From positions 62,001-126,000 of the forward strand of contig JBAYMH010000001.1 of NCBI GenBank assembly GCA_041663645.1: a DNA stretch of 64,000 nucleotides, written 5' to 3'. A program made the position numbers and the translations under genes. Numbering within the stretch: position 1 is the first letter of the stretch; each line of letters opens with the position of its first letter. Below, piece by piece: positions 48,577 to 56,629 of this stretch. Origin of the DNA: Minisyncoccus sp023229485. GTDB taxonomy: Bacteria; Patescibacteriota; Minisyncoccia; Minisyncoccales; Minisyncoccaceae. Below the pieces are notes generated by a model that had not been told where the DNA came from, did not search any database, and saw only the letters and a list, made by a program, of their open reading frames with translations.

Positions 48577-49194
48577 ATGGTTGTTAATAGTACTACAATG
48601 AGCAGTCGTCGGCTGGAAATCGAAGAAGACCCCAGAATTAAGAAAGTAGAGGGACTTCATTCGGTGGTTTGCCTCAACAGAACTATTGTAAACATATCTT
48701 TTTTCCCCTGCTTTTGGATCGAAAGATATATTCCAAATCGAGAAAATTGTTCAGAGATATGGAATTGTCCGAAAACAGATTCTCCTGAAGAGTTAAAATT
48801 AATCCTTTCTTGGATAGATAATTTTAACATCAATTTTAATCTCGAGGGATATCCTCTATTAAGTGCTTATATTTATCTAGAGGCTTTTTATCAATTTGTA
48901 TCCTTAGGTTTATGTGGCGAATATGTAAGCATCGCCGATTCACTGATCCATGCATATAGTAGCTGCTTGCTTTATTGTGAGAATCAAAATAAATGTAAGC
49001 AAGAAAGAATTATTCTTCCGCATCTGATTGAGGAATTTCAAAATTCTCTATATTTTGCATTATATTATCGAGAAAGAAACTTCTCATACAGAGAAGCTTC
49101 ATATTTTCTTTATAACGAAAGGATTAGGGAAATTTTCGATGACAATGAAACCTTATCAATGTTTGAAGCAATGTATCACAGAAAGAAACGGTAA
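48577..49194 (+). CDS. Hypothetical helical protein
   Basis: 205 residues from the ATG at 48577 (a GTG three codons upstream is possible). No recognised family. It has a beta-like start (EGLHSVVCLNRTIVNISFFP) and a helical second half with many Tyr and Leu (ALYYRERNFSYREASYFLYN), plus nine cysteines. It may be a repeat-type helical protein. It has a TTGACA box at 48521 but a poor -10 and no Shine-Dalgarno, and is ended by its own terminator. Lone gene between smpB and argS. Confidence 0.6.
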   Translation: MVVNSTTMSSRRLEIEEDPRIKKVEGLHSVVCLNRTIVNISFFPCFWIERYIPNRENCSEIWNCPKTDSPEELKLILSWIDNFNINFNLEGYPLLSAYIYLEAFYQFVSLGLCGEYVSIADSLIHAYSSCLLYCENQNKCKQERIILPHLIEEFQNSLYFALYYRERNFSYREASYFLYNERIREIFDDNETLSMFEAMYHRKKR

Positions 49195-49220
49195 TGGGAT
49201 TTTTTATCCCATTTTTATTT
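49192..49220 (+). terminator. Terminator of the 48577 gene
   Basis: AATGGGAT/ATCCCATT hairpin with T5 loop and T-rich tail; overlaps the stop codon. Confidence 0.85.
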
Positions 49221-49303
49221 GATAGGTAATAGATTTTTTTACTTTTTTCTGTTAAAATAATGATAAATAAAATAAAATTTTGTGCAGAAGATGCAAGGGA
49301 AAT

Positions 49304-50983
49304 ATGAATTTACGAAATGAATTAAAAATATATACTGAAAAAGCAATAAAAAATCTTCAAAGTAAAGCAATTTTTTCAGAATTTGAGATACCAAATATTC
49401 AAATATTAAAACCAAAAGAAATAGCCAATGGTGATTATGCTTTAAGTATTGGAATGGAAATTGCTAAGATCGAAAAAGAAAATCCGATAGAGGTAGCAAA
49501 TAACATCAAAGAGGAGTTAGAAAAAATTAAAGGAATAGATAAAATATTTTCGCACATCGAAGCAGTTAATCCAGGATTTGTTAATTTTTATCTAAGTCAA
49601 GAATTTTTGGACAAACAAATTAAAACAATTTTAAGAAATAAAGAAAAATTTGGCAATTTATCTCTCGGTCGCAATAAAAAAGTTCAAGTAGAATTTATTT
49701 CTGCTAATCCCACAGGACCACTCACAGTTGGAAATGGAAGAGGAGGAGCATTTGGCGATACCTTAGCCAATGTTCTTGCGAAAGCTGGTTATCGTATCGA
49801 AAAAGCATATTATATTAATGATTATGGTAACCAAATAAATGTCTTAGGTCATTCTATATTAAAAGATGCTGAAGCAAAATATAGCGGTGAGTATATAGAC
49901 GAATTGGCAATTCGATTTAAGGACGAAACAGATGCTTATTCGATTGGTAAAAAGGCGGCAAAAATAATATTAGATAATAATATTAAAAAAACTACAGACA
50001 GGCTTAATATTCACTACGATGAATGGTTTTCGGAGAGAACTTTATATGAAAAAAAAGAAGTTGAAAAAACTATAGAATATTTAAAGAAAAAAGGCCACAC
50101 ATATGAAAAAGATGGTGCGATATGGTTTAGGTCAAGTAGTTTTGGAGATGAAAGAGATAGGGTTATTGTAAAATCAGACGGTACTAAAACTTATCTTGCT
50201 GGCGATTTAGCTTATCATCGATATAAATTCGAAACTAAAAAATTTGATAAAGTTATTAATATTTGGGGGGCTGATCATTTTGGAGATGTAAAGGGCCTTA
50301 TGGCAGGAGTAGAGGCATTAGGACATAAAGGAAAATGGGAAAATTACTTGTTTGCTTTTATTACTAAGATATTGCGAAAAAAATGGCAAAGAAGAGGAAA
50401 TAGTCTTGAGATTGTTTTATTACAATTTGTTTCAGTACTAAAAGACGGCAAGCCTGTTAAAATGTCTAAACGTTTAGGTACGGCGATTGCGATGGATGAT
50501 TTACTTGATAAATTATAATCAGACGTTACAAGGTTTTTCTTTTTACAAAAATCAGCTAACACCCATTTGAATTTTGATATAGACTTAGCAAAAGAACAAT
50601 CCGAGAAAAACCCAATTTTTTATATTCAATATGCCCATGCACGTATTTGTAGCGTTCTTCGCAATGGAGGAATTGATTTAAATAAAAAAAAGCAAATTAA
50701 AAATGCTCAGCTTTTAACTCATGAAAAAGAAATATTTTTACTACGACAACTTCTTAAATTTGAAGATGTCATCGAAGATACTGCTATTGATTATCAAATA
50801 CACAGGATTCCCCAATATGCAATTGAACTTGCAGCAGCTTTCCACCAGTTCTATAACGATTGTCACTGCCTAGTTGATGACGAGAATATTAGGGAGGCAA
50901 GGCTAAGTCTTTTACTTGCAACAAAAATTGTCTTAAAAAATACCTTAGATATTATGGGTATTTCAGCTCCAGAAAAAATGTAG
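49304..50983 (+). CDS. argS: Arginyl-tRNA synthetase, interrupted by an in-frame TAA
   Basis: Class I synthetase for tRNA-Arg. Starting at the ATG at 49304 (AAGGGA upstream), the frame shows the N-terminal additional domain, the HIGH-type region SANPTGPLTVGNGRGGAFGD, KSDGTKTYLAGDLAYHRYK, WGADHFGD and KMSKR (PVKMSKRLGTAI). At 50516-50518 a TAA interrupts LLDKL-SDVTRFFFLQK; the same frame then continues through the anticodon-binding domain (YAHARICSVLRNGG) to 50983. Also, a ~23-residue stretch rich in K, R, W and F before LEIVLLQFVSVLKDG seems additional to the usual spacing. Both point to a damaged gene, a sequence error or rare recoding. Confidence 0.85.
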
Positions 50984-51011
50984 TAATATTTATTGTAGAA
51001 GGAATAAAAAA

Positions 51012-51287
51012 ATGATTAAAAAAGAAAAAATCAGAGTAATGAATGATGAGGCAGCTGAAGTAGCTACCGACCTTGGAGAAATTATAATCTTTTGTATTAC
51101 TTTAAAATGGGCTGAGGATGATTTTTTTGAAGTAAGTTCAAGAAAAATAAATTTTATAGATGAAAATTGTGACGATCCTTCAATGATGAAGTTTGAAAAT
51201 GCTACGGGAGAGTGGTCCGAAGAAGTGATGAAGCAATACTTGGAAGAACATGGGTATAAGGTTATTAAAAAAAGAATTTCAAAATAA
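51012..51287 (+). CDS. Hypothetical acidic protein
   Basis: 91 residues, acidic, with no recognised family (VMNDEAAEVATDLGEIIIFC start; EEVMKQYLEEHGYKVIKKRI end). Its C-terminal LEEHGYKVIKKR resembles the end of small nuclease-like or endonuclease-associated domains, but not firmly. AAGGA lies nine bases before the ATG. It follows argS by 28 bases and is followed by the Mrr-like gene after 30. A longer frame on the opposite strand is taken as its shadow. Confidence 0.55.
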   Translation: MIKKEKIRVMNDEAAEVATDLGEIIIFCITLKWAEDDFFEVSSRKINFIDENCDDPSMMKFENATGEWSEEVMKQYLEEHGYKVIKKRISK

Positions 51288-51317
51288 TTTTTAAATAGCA
51301 AAATTAAACTAATAATA

Positions 51318-51905
51318 ATGATGAATAAAAAAATCACTCAAACAGTCAGTTTTTTTAGTTTCATTTTTTGGGGACTTACATTTTTTTATTTAATTTTTTT
51401 ATGGACCATCAATAATCAATATTTTTGGCATGCTTTGATGTATGGAATTATCTTTTCGGTCGTAATCGCATTAATCTTAATAGCATTCAAAATCAAAGAA
51501 ACACAAGATGAACATATAAAGGATATCAAATTTATTCAGAAAGATTTCAAATTTTCTAGTCTTAGTTATGTAAGGTTTGAGAATTTAATGATCAGATTAT
51601 TCGGAACGATGGGGTATATTGTTGAAGACCTTGGAGAAGAGGAAACTAATGGACTAATCTTGTATAAGAATAAAAAAAAGATATTTGTAGGATTTGATAA
51701 AGAAGAATCAACCGATAAAAAAGAAATTATAAAGAATATCGCAAGGCAAGGCAAAAAAAATAATTGTAGCAAGGGGATTTTGATTTTCATTTCAGATATT
51801 TCTAGCGAAGCAAAAAAACAAGCAAAAGAAAGTAATGTCGAGCTTACTGATAAAAAATACTTACAAGAATTATTATTGTCATACCTTACGGAAAACTGGC
51901 AATAA
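51318..51905 (+). CDS. Membrane-anchored Mrr/restriction-endonuclease-like protein, degenerate
   Basis: 195 residues: two N-terminal membrane helices (about 10-30 and 36-56), a linker, then a C-terminal PD-(D/E)xK-like domain (~75-185): YVRFENLMIRLFGTMGYIVEDL fits the Mrr_cat opening (FE.l...L...GY.v), and the next strands GLILYKNKKKIFVGFDKEES occupy the place of the D...QxK catalytic site, but the Gln is replaced and the first Asp is Asn. KGILIFISDISSEAKKQAKE and ELTDKKYLQELL complete the fold. Nuclease activity is doubtful. The start is the first of two tandem ATGs. Confidence 0.65.
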   Translation: MMNKKITQTVSFFSFIFWGLTFFYLIFLWTINNQYFWHALMYGIIFSVVIALILIAFKIKETQDEHIKDIKFIQKDFKFSSLSYVRFENLMIRLFGTMGYIVEDLGEEETNGLILYKNKKKIFVGFDKEESTDKKEIIKNIARQGKKNNCSKGILIFISDISSEAKKQAKESNVELTDKKYLQELLLSYLTENWQ

Positions 51906-51908
51906 TGA

Positions 51909-51936
51909 TTGACAATTTATATTAACAAGGTTAAAT
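51909..51936 (+). promoter_or_regulatory. Promoter of the 52031 gene
   Basis: TTGACA, 16 bases, TTAAAT directly after the Mrr-like stop; start near 51943. Confidence 0.65.
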
Positions 51937-51964
51937 TTATCTTAATATAGTTCTTTTTTTATTT

Positions 51965-52007
51965 ACAGTCCCTCTAAGTTTTTATTTCAAAAGTTTAGAG
52001 GGGCTGT
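51965..52007 (+). promoter_or_regulatory. 19-bp leader hairpin of the 52031 gene
   Basis: ACAGTCCCTCTAAG... and its complement pair for 19 consecutive positions (three G-U, no mismatch) around the loop ATTTC. There is no T run after it, so it is not a terminator. It ends 24 bases before the ATG. Confidence 0.75.
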
Positions 52008-52030
52008 TAATGGTCCCAATGAGAGATTAA

Positions 52031-52252
52031 ATGACGGAAGCTAGGTCAGAAGATAACGTCTGTGGGGTTGCTTGCAACTACACGGGTATCACTGGAGAAC
52101 TGGTGGAAATTAATTTACCCAAAAATCGCATAGGGTACGCTCCGCTATCTTGTGGAAAGTGCCGCGGTGCGTGTCGGTACCATCCAGTGATTATGAGAAG
52201 CACGAAAAACCAATTTCCATGTCTTCGAGATGAAGATATTGGGAAAAATTAG
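52031..52252 (+). CDS. 73-residue cysteine-rich protein
   Basis: A small protein with six cysteines: NVCGVACNYTGITG near the start (C-X3-C), LSCGKCRGACRYH in the middle (C-X2-C-X3-C) and one more near the end (FPCLRDED). The pattern suggests a metal-binding knot, but no family is recognised. The ATG at 52031 is preceded by GAGAG. It has its own promoter, a perfect leader hairpin and a terminator. Base composition is visibly higher in GC than that of its neighbours. Confidence 0.65.
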   Translation: MTEARSEDNVCGVACNYTGITGELVEINLPKNRIGYAPLSCGKCRGACRYHPVIMRSTKNQFPCLRDEDIGKN

Positions 52253-52287
52253 ATAAAGGTTATTTTCTACCTTTAAAACCCTCCTTA

Positions 52288-52318
52288 ATTTGAGCCAATG
52301 TGCTCATTTTGTTTTTTT
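52288..52318 (+). terminator. Terminator of the 52031 gene
   Basis: TGAGC/GCTCA hairpin with six-base loop, then TTTTG and a T run. A weaker hairpin (TAAAGGT/ACCTTTA) lies 30 bases earlier. Confidence 0.75.
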
Positions 52319-52331
52319 GGGGCTAATATTT

Positions 52332-52360
52332 TTGACAAGTATATTTTGGTGTATCATAAT
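52332..52360 (+). promoter_or_regulatory. Promoter of RNA B
   Basis: TTGACA, 17 bases, CATAAT; predicted start at about 52367, the G of GCCAAGG, the same relative place as in RNA A. Confidence 0.8.
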
Positions 52361-52366
52361 TATAAT

Positions 52367-52594
52367 GCCAAGGTGAACGGGGGACTTTTGAGGGAGAATT
52401 TATTTTATTGCTACTCTTGTCTTAATCCTTCACTTTGACTTCTATGTTCTAAAAGGAGGTAATCCCTTTTTAATTGATAAAAATGCATTTTTTATCATAG
52501 TTACGCAAAAAACAACATAACTTTCGTAGTGATAAGTAATATTAGTTTGTTTATTGTCGGTATTTTTCTTAATTACAGCCTTAGCTGTTTTTTT
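52367..52594 (+). ncRNA. Small RNA, family member B
   Basis: Starts GCCAAGGTGAACGGGGGA, nearly the same as RNA A at 34276. Later features are a stem TGAGGGA/TCCTTCA, the block CCTTCACTTTGAC, hairpins AAAAGG/CCTTTT (52451-52470) and TGATAAAA/TTTTATCA (52475-52497), and a good terminator ACAGC/GCTGT plus T run (52575-52594). No convincing frame is present, so this is probably an RNA of up to ~228 bases. Function unknown. Confidence 0.55.
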
Positions 52595-52652
52595 ATTTTC
52601 TAAAACATATTAAACTGTTGAATAAACCAACAAAAAATGCTATTTTTAACTC

Positions 52653-53240
52653 ATGAAAAAAATATTAAGGAATAAATATTTTCTTTTACGTCACGGAAAA
52701 AACGTCCATCAAGTAGAAAAAAAAGACATAGCTTATTGCTATCCAGATGACAGTCCTCCTTGCGAATTGATTGAGGAAGGGGTTAAAGAGGCAACAAATG
52801 CTGGGAATTATTTAAAAGGATTAGGAATAGATATAATTATTTGTTCGGATACTTTGAGAACAAAACAGACAGCAGAAATAGTTGCTGATATGATTGATTA
52901 TGAAAAGAAGGATATAGTATTTGAATCAAGATTGCGTGATAAGAATTGGGGCACTTTTGGAGGAAAACAAAAAACAGAAATATGGAATTACTATAATGAA
53001 GATAAAATAAAAGCCTTTGATATTGCTCCACCCTTGGGTGAGACTTGGCACGAATGTCAGCAAAGGATTGTAGATGTTTTTGATGAGCTTGAGAATCAAT
53101 ACAAAGAAAAAGTAATCTTAATAGTCTCTCATAGTAATCCTTTGTGGCTACTTGAAGGCTATCTTAATGATAATACTGAACAAGAAATGCTGAATGCTTA
53201 CGATAAAATAATAAAGACAGGAGAAGTTAGAAAAATATAA
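52653..53240 (+). CDS. Histidine phosphatase (phosphoglycerate mutase-like)
   Basis: 195-residue protein with the catalytic histidine in YFLLRHGKNVHQ (LRHG motif), ISTRARTAxTA-like region here as IICSDTLRTKQTAEIVADM, and the second catalytic His in VILIVSHSNPLWLLEGYL. The family acts on phospho-sugars, nucleotides or proteins; the substrate cannot be told. Independent-type phosphoglycerate mutase features are absent. It precedes ileS by ten bases and is likely co-transcribed. Confidence 0.85.
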   Translation: MKKILRNKYFLLRHGKNVHQVEKKDIAYCYPDDSPPCELIEEGVKEATNAGNYLKGLGIDIIICSDTLRTKQTAEIVADMIDYEKKDIVFESRLRDKNWGTFGGKQKTEIWNYYNEDKIKAFDIAPPLGETWHECQQRIVDVFDELENQYKEKVILIVSHSNPLWLLEGYLNDNTEQEMLNAYDKIIKTGEVRKI

Positions 53241-53250
53241 AACTGCAACT

Positions 53251-56226
53251 ATGAGCAACGAAGAAAAGATATTAGAGTTTTGGGAAAAAGAAGATATTTT
53301 TCACAAATCAATAAAAAATAGAGCGGGTGCAAAGTATTATAGTTTTTATGACGGACCTCCTTTTGCAACTGGAAAACCCCATTATGGGCATATTCTTGCG
53401 ACAACTATTAAAGATAGTGTTTTACGTTTTTGGACAATGAAAGGCTATCAAATCCCTCGTCGTGTTGGTTGGGACTGTCATGGCTTGCCAGTAGAAAATC
53501 TAATTGAAAAAGAACTTGATCTCAAGGGCAAGAAACAGATTGAAGAATTAGGAATCGAAAAATTTAATAACGCTTGCCGAAGTTCAGTTTTTGCTTGCGT
53601 TTCTGACTTTCAAGAAACATTAAAGAGGGTTGGAAGATGGGCAGACTATTCCGAAAGTTATTCCACAATGGATAATAACTATATTGAATCGGTCTGGTGG
53701 GTACTGAAACAGCTTTGGAATAAGAATCTAGTGGAAAAGAATTATCGAGTTTCTCCATATTGCCCAAGATGTGCTACAACAATTTCTAATTTTGAAGTTA
53801 ATCAAGGCTACAAAGAAACTAGGGATAAATCTGTCTACGTAAAATTTAAAATCACCAATCAAGAAGAATTTAAAAATGCTTTCTTTTTGGTTTGGACGAC
53901 CACTCCTTGGACATTGCCAGGGAATATTGCTCTCGCCATTAACGATAAGCTGGATTATTGTTTAGCCGAGAATAACGGCGAGAAATATATCTTAGCGAAA
54001 AACAGGCTCTCAGTTCTCGAAGGGGATTTCAATATTATCAAAGAAATGAAAGGAAAAGATTTAATAGGAGTTTCTTATGAGCCGATGTTTGACTATCTAG
54101 TCAAACAGGATATCAACGGTATTAAAAATTGCTTTAAAATTTTTACTGGAAATAGTTTTGTGACCGATGGAGATGGTTCGGGAATCGTCCATATTAATCC
54201 GATGCACGGAGAAGACGATTTTCAATTAGCAAAAGCGAACACTCTACCATTTTTTCACCTTATTGATGAAGAAGGCCGCTTCACAAATGAAGCTAAAGAT
54301 TTTGCAGCTTTATTTGTTAAAGATGCAGATCCAAAAATCATCAGCTATTTAAAGGAAATAGGAGTATTTTACAAAGAAGAATTGATTATTCACGAATACC
54401 CTCATTGTTGGCGATGTGACTCGCCCTTGCTTTATTATGCTGTAGACAGTTGGTATGTATTAGTTACAAAAATAAAAGACAAATTAGTTGCCAATAACCA
54501 ACAGACTCGCTGGGTTCCAGAACACCTTAAAGATGGGCGTTTTGGTAAATGGTTGTTGGGAGCTAGAGATTGGGACTTTGCTCGTAGGAGATACTGGGGA
54601 GCACCAATTCCAATTTGGGAATGTAGTGAATGTAATGAAAAGTTATGTATTGGAAGCAAAGAAGAAATAAAAGAGCATCAAGTTTCTGGTGGAGAGTTAA
54701 ATGACTTGCATCGTCCGTTTATTGATGAAGTAATCTTAAAGTGTCCAAAGTGTGGTAAAGAGATGAAAAGAGTAGAAGGCGTTTTTGATTGTTGGTTTGA
54801 ATCAGGCTCTATGCCGTATGCTCAGTGGCACTATCCTTTTGAGAATAAGGAAATGGTTGAAAAGACTTTTCCAGCCGATTTTATTGCGGAAGGCTTGGAT
54901 CAAACAAGAGGATGGTTTTATACGCTTGATGTTCTCGCAACTGCCTTAACGCTAGACGATATCGGACTTGGCACAAATAAGCCTGCCTTCAAGAATGTCA
55001 TTACCAATGGTTTAGTTTTAGATGACAAGGGGAGAAAACTAAGCAAAAAATTAAAGAACTATCCAGACTCAATAGAAGTCTTTAATAAGTATGGAGCCGA
55101 TTCCTTGCGTTATTTTCTTTTAGCCTCTACTAATATCGGAGAAGAGTATCGCTTTTCAGAAGATAAGGTCAAAGAAGTCTGGCGAAATGTGATTTTGAGC
55201 TTGGAAAATTGCTTTAAGTTTTATGAAACATATATTCCAAAAGATAAAAAGATTATTCCTTCTTCAGCCTCGACAAACATTTTAGATAAATGGATAATAG
55301 GGAAAGTCGAAGCATTAAATTTTGGTGTTGATAAATTTATGCAAGAATATGATTTAACTCGGGCTGCGAGATTATTCGGCGGAGGACAAACCGAGGGCGG
55401 ATTAGAAGCTCCAAAAGCCAGCGTCAACTGGGAAAACTATGCCATGGGAGCATTTATTGATGATTTATCTAATTGGTATATTAGGAGATCAAGAAAAAGA
55501 TTTCAAAAACCAGAAAGCGAAAAGGAAAGAGACGAAGCAATGCAAACATTGCATTATGTTTTATTGAAATTAACTAAATTAATTGCACCATTTACTCCTT
55601 TTATCGCCGAGGACTTATATCAAAAACTAAAATTAAAAGATGATCCAATCAGTGTTCACCTTTGTGATTTTCCTCTACCAGACGAAAAAGTTTTAAGTTT
55701 TGATTTTTATAACATTTATCAGGACATGTTCTTTGTACGAGAGTTTGTAGCGTTAGCACTTTCAAAGAGATCAGAAATTGGGATTAAGGTTCGTCAACCA
55801 TTAGCTTCTGTTTCTGTTTCATCTCGTTTTGAAGAGGGCATATGTTTTAAAAATAATCAAAAAGATCTTTTTGAGATTATAAAAGAAGAGGTTAATGTCA
55901 GGAACGTATTAGTTAAGAAGGGAACGAATAACGATTCTATTATTTTTGATACAGTAATTACAGAAGATTTAAAAGAAGAAGGATATTTAAGGGAAATTAT
56001 CCGCCATATTCAGCAAGCAAGAAAAGAAATGCACTTAAAGCCAGAAAACACAATTGATATTTATTATACAAGTAAACTATTATCTTCTTTCATTGAAAAA
56101 AATAAAGAATATTTAGCGAAAGAAGTTTTAGCAAGAGGTTTTATACTTTCAGATGATATTATTGACGCTAAGCAGATAAGTTTAGGAGAAAATAGCACTA
56201 TTATTTTTAACATAAAGGTTGTATAA
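53251..56226 (+). CDS. ileS: Isoleucyl-tRNA synthetase
   Basis: Class I synthetase for tRNA-Ile. HIGH appears as HYGH in PPFATGKPHYGHILATT (~40-50), the editing (CP1) domain has VWTTTPWTLPGNIALA, and the GLDQTRGWFYTLDVLATAL region is family-typical. The KMSKS loop reads KLSKK (GRKLSKKLKNY). The C-terminal anticodon-binding domain and tail are present. 991 residues, close to the long CPR/eukaryote-like form. It contains many Trp and Gly codons and no in-frame TGA, which argues against UGA reassignment. Confidence 0.96.
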   Translation: MSNEEKILEFWEKEDIFHKSIKNRAGAKYYSFYDGPPFATGKPHYGHILATTIKDSVLRFWTMKGYQIPRRVGWDCHGLPVENLIEKELDLKGKKQIEELGIEKFNNACRSSVFACVSDFQETLKRVGRWADYSESYSTMDNNYIESVWWVLKQLWNKNLVEKNYRVSPYCPRCATTISNFEVNQGYKETRDKSVYVKFKITNQEEFKNAFFLVWTTTPWTLPGNIALAINDKLDYCLAENNGEKYILAKNRLSVLEGDFNIIKEMKGKDLIGVSYEPMFDYLVKQDINGIKNCFKIFTGNSFVTDGDGSGIVHINPMHGEDDFQLAKANTLPFFHLIDEEGRFTNEAKDFAALFVKDADPKIISYLKEIGVFYKEELIIHEYPHCWRCDSPLLYYAVDSWYVLVTKIKDKLVANNQQTRWVPEHLKDGRFGKWLLGARDWDFARRRYWGAPIPIWECSECNEKLCIGSKEEIKEHQVSGGELNDLHRPFIDEVILKCPKCGKEMKRVEGVFDCWFESGSMPYAQWHYPFENKEMVEKTFPADFIAEGLDQTRGWFYTLDVLATALTLDDIGLGTNKPAFKNVITNGLVLDDKGRKLSKKLKNYPDSIEVFNKYGADSLRYFLLASTNIGEEYRFSEDKVKEVWRNVILSLENCFKFYETYIPKDKKIIPSSASTNILDKWIIGKVEALNFGVDKFMQEYDLTRAARLFGGGQTEGGLEAPKASVNWENYAMGAFIDDLSNWYIRRSRKRFQKPESEKERDEAMQTLHYVLLKLTKLIAPFTPFIAEDLYQKLKLKDDPISVHLCDFPLPDEKVLSFDFYNIYQDMFFVREFVALALSKRSEIGIKVRQPLASVSVSSRFEEGICFKNNQKDLFEIIKEEVNVRNVLVKKGTNNDSIIFDTVITEDLKEEGYLREIIRHIQQARKEMHLKPENTIDIYYTSKLLSSFIEKNKEYLAKEVLARGFILSDDIIDAKQISLGENSTIIFNIKVV

Positions 56227-56255
56227 TAAACTAATTAGTCTTACGATTTTTTAAA

Positions 56256-56621
56256 ATGGAACAACTTCTTCCAATAGAAAAACCGGGTAAAAGTGGTAGT
56301 ATAGGAGCTCATCGAACAGAGGGTGGAGCTTTTGAGCATAAAGAAAGTAAAAAAACCAACAAAGAAGATAAAAAAGAAAGAAAATTTGGTTGGTCTCTCG
56401 GAGTTTCGGAAAAACCAGTAGTCAAAAATGAGGGCGAAGACAGAAGTAAATATTTAGGATCACTATCAAAAATTAAGGATAAGGCAAGCGGTATTAATAC
56501 TAAGTATCGAGATAGTGTCGTTAAGCCATGGGATTTTAATGCAGTTAGAAGCGACCCATCTCAGAGTCAATACGGAAATGCACTCGCCAATTTAAAAAAT
56601 AATGTTAAGGAGAAAGGATAA
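56256..56621 (+). CDS. Hypothetical polar protein
   Basis: 121 residues, low in hydrophobics and rich in Lys, Gly, Ser and Glu; probably disordered (KESKKTNKEDKKERKFGWSL). Only a C-terminal NALANLKNNVKEKG helix and a KFGWSLGVS stretch stand out. No family recognised. It stands between ileS and the DUF11-like gene, eight bases before the latter, so it is probably in the same transcript. Confidence 0.55.
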   Translation: MEQLLPIEKPGKSGSIGAHRTEGGAFEHKESKKTNKEDKKERKFGWSLGVSEKPVVKNEGEDRSKYLGSLSKIKDKASGINTKYRDSVVKPWDFNAVRSDPSQSQYGNALANLKNNVKEKG

Positions 56622-56629
56622 AAACTATT

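Noticed and set aside
50990..51337. 115-residue minus-strand frame
   Set aside because: Hydrophobic and Ile/Phe-rich as expected for the antisense of AT-rich coding DNA; the plus-strand frame has a ribosome binding site and operon context.
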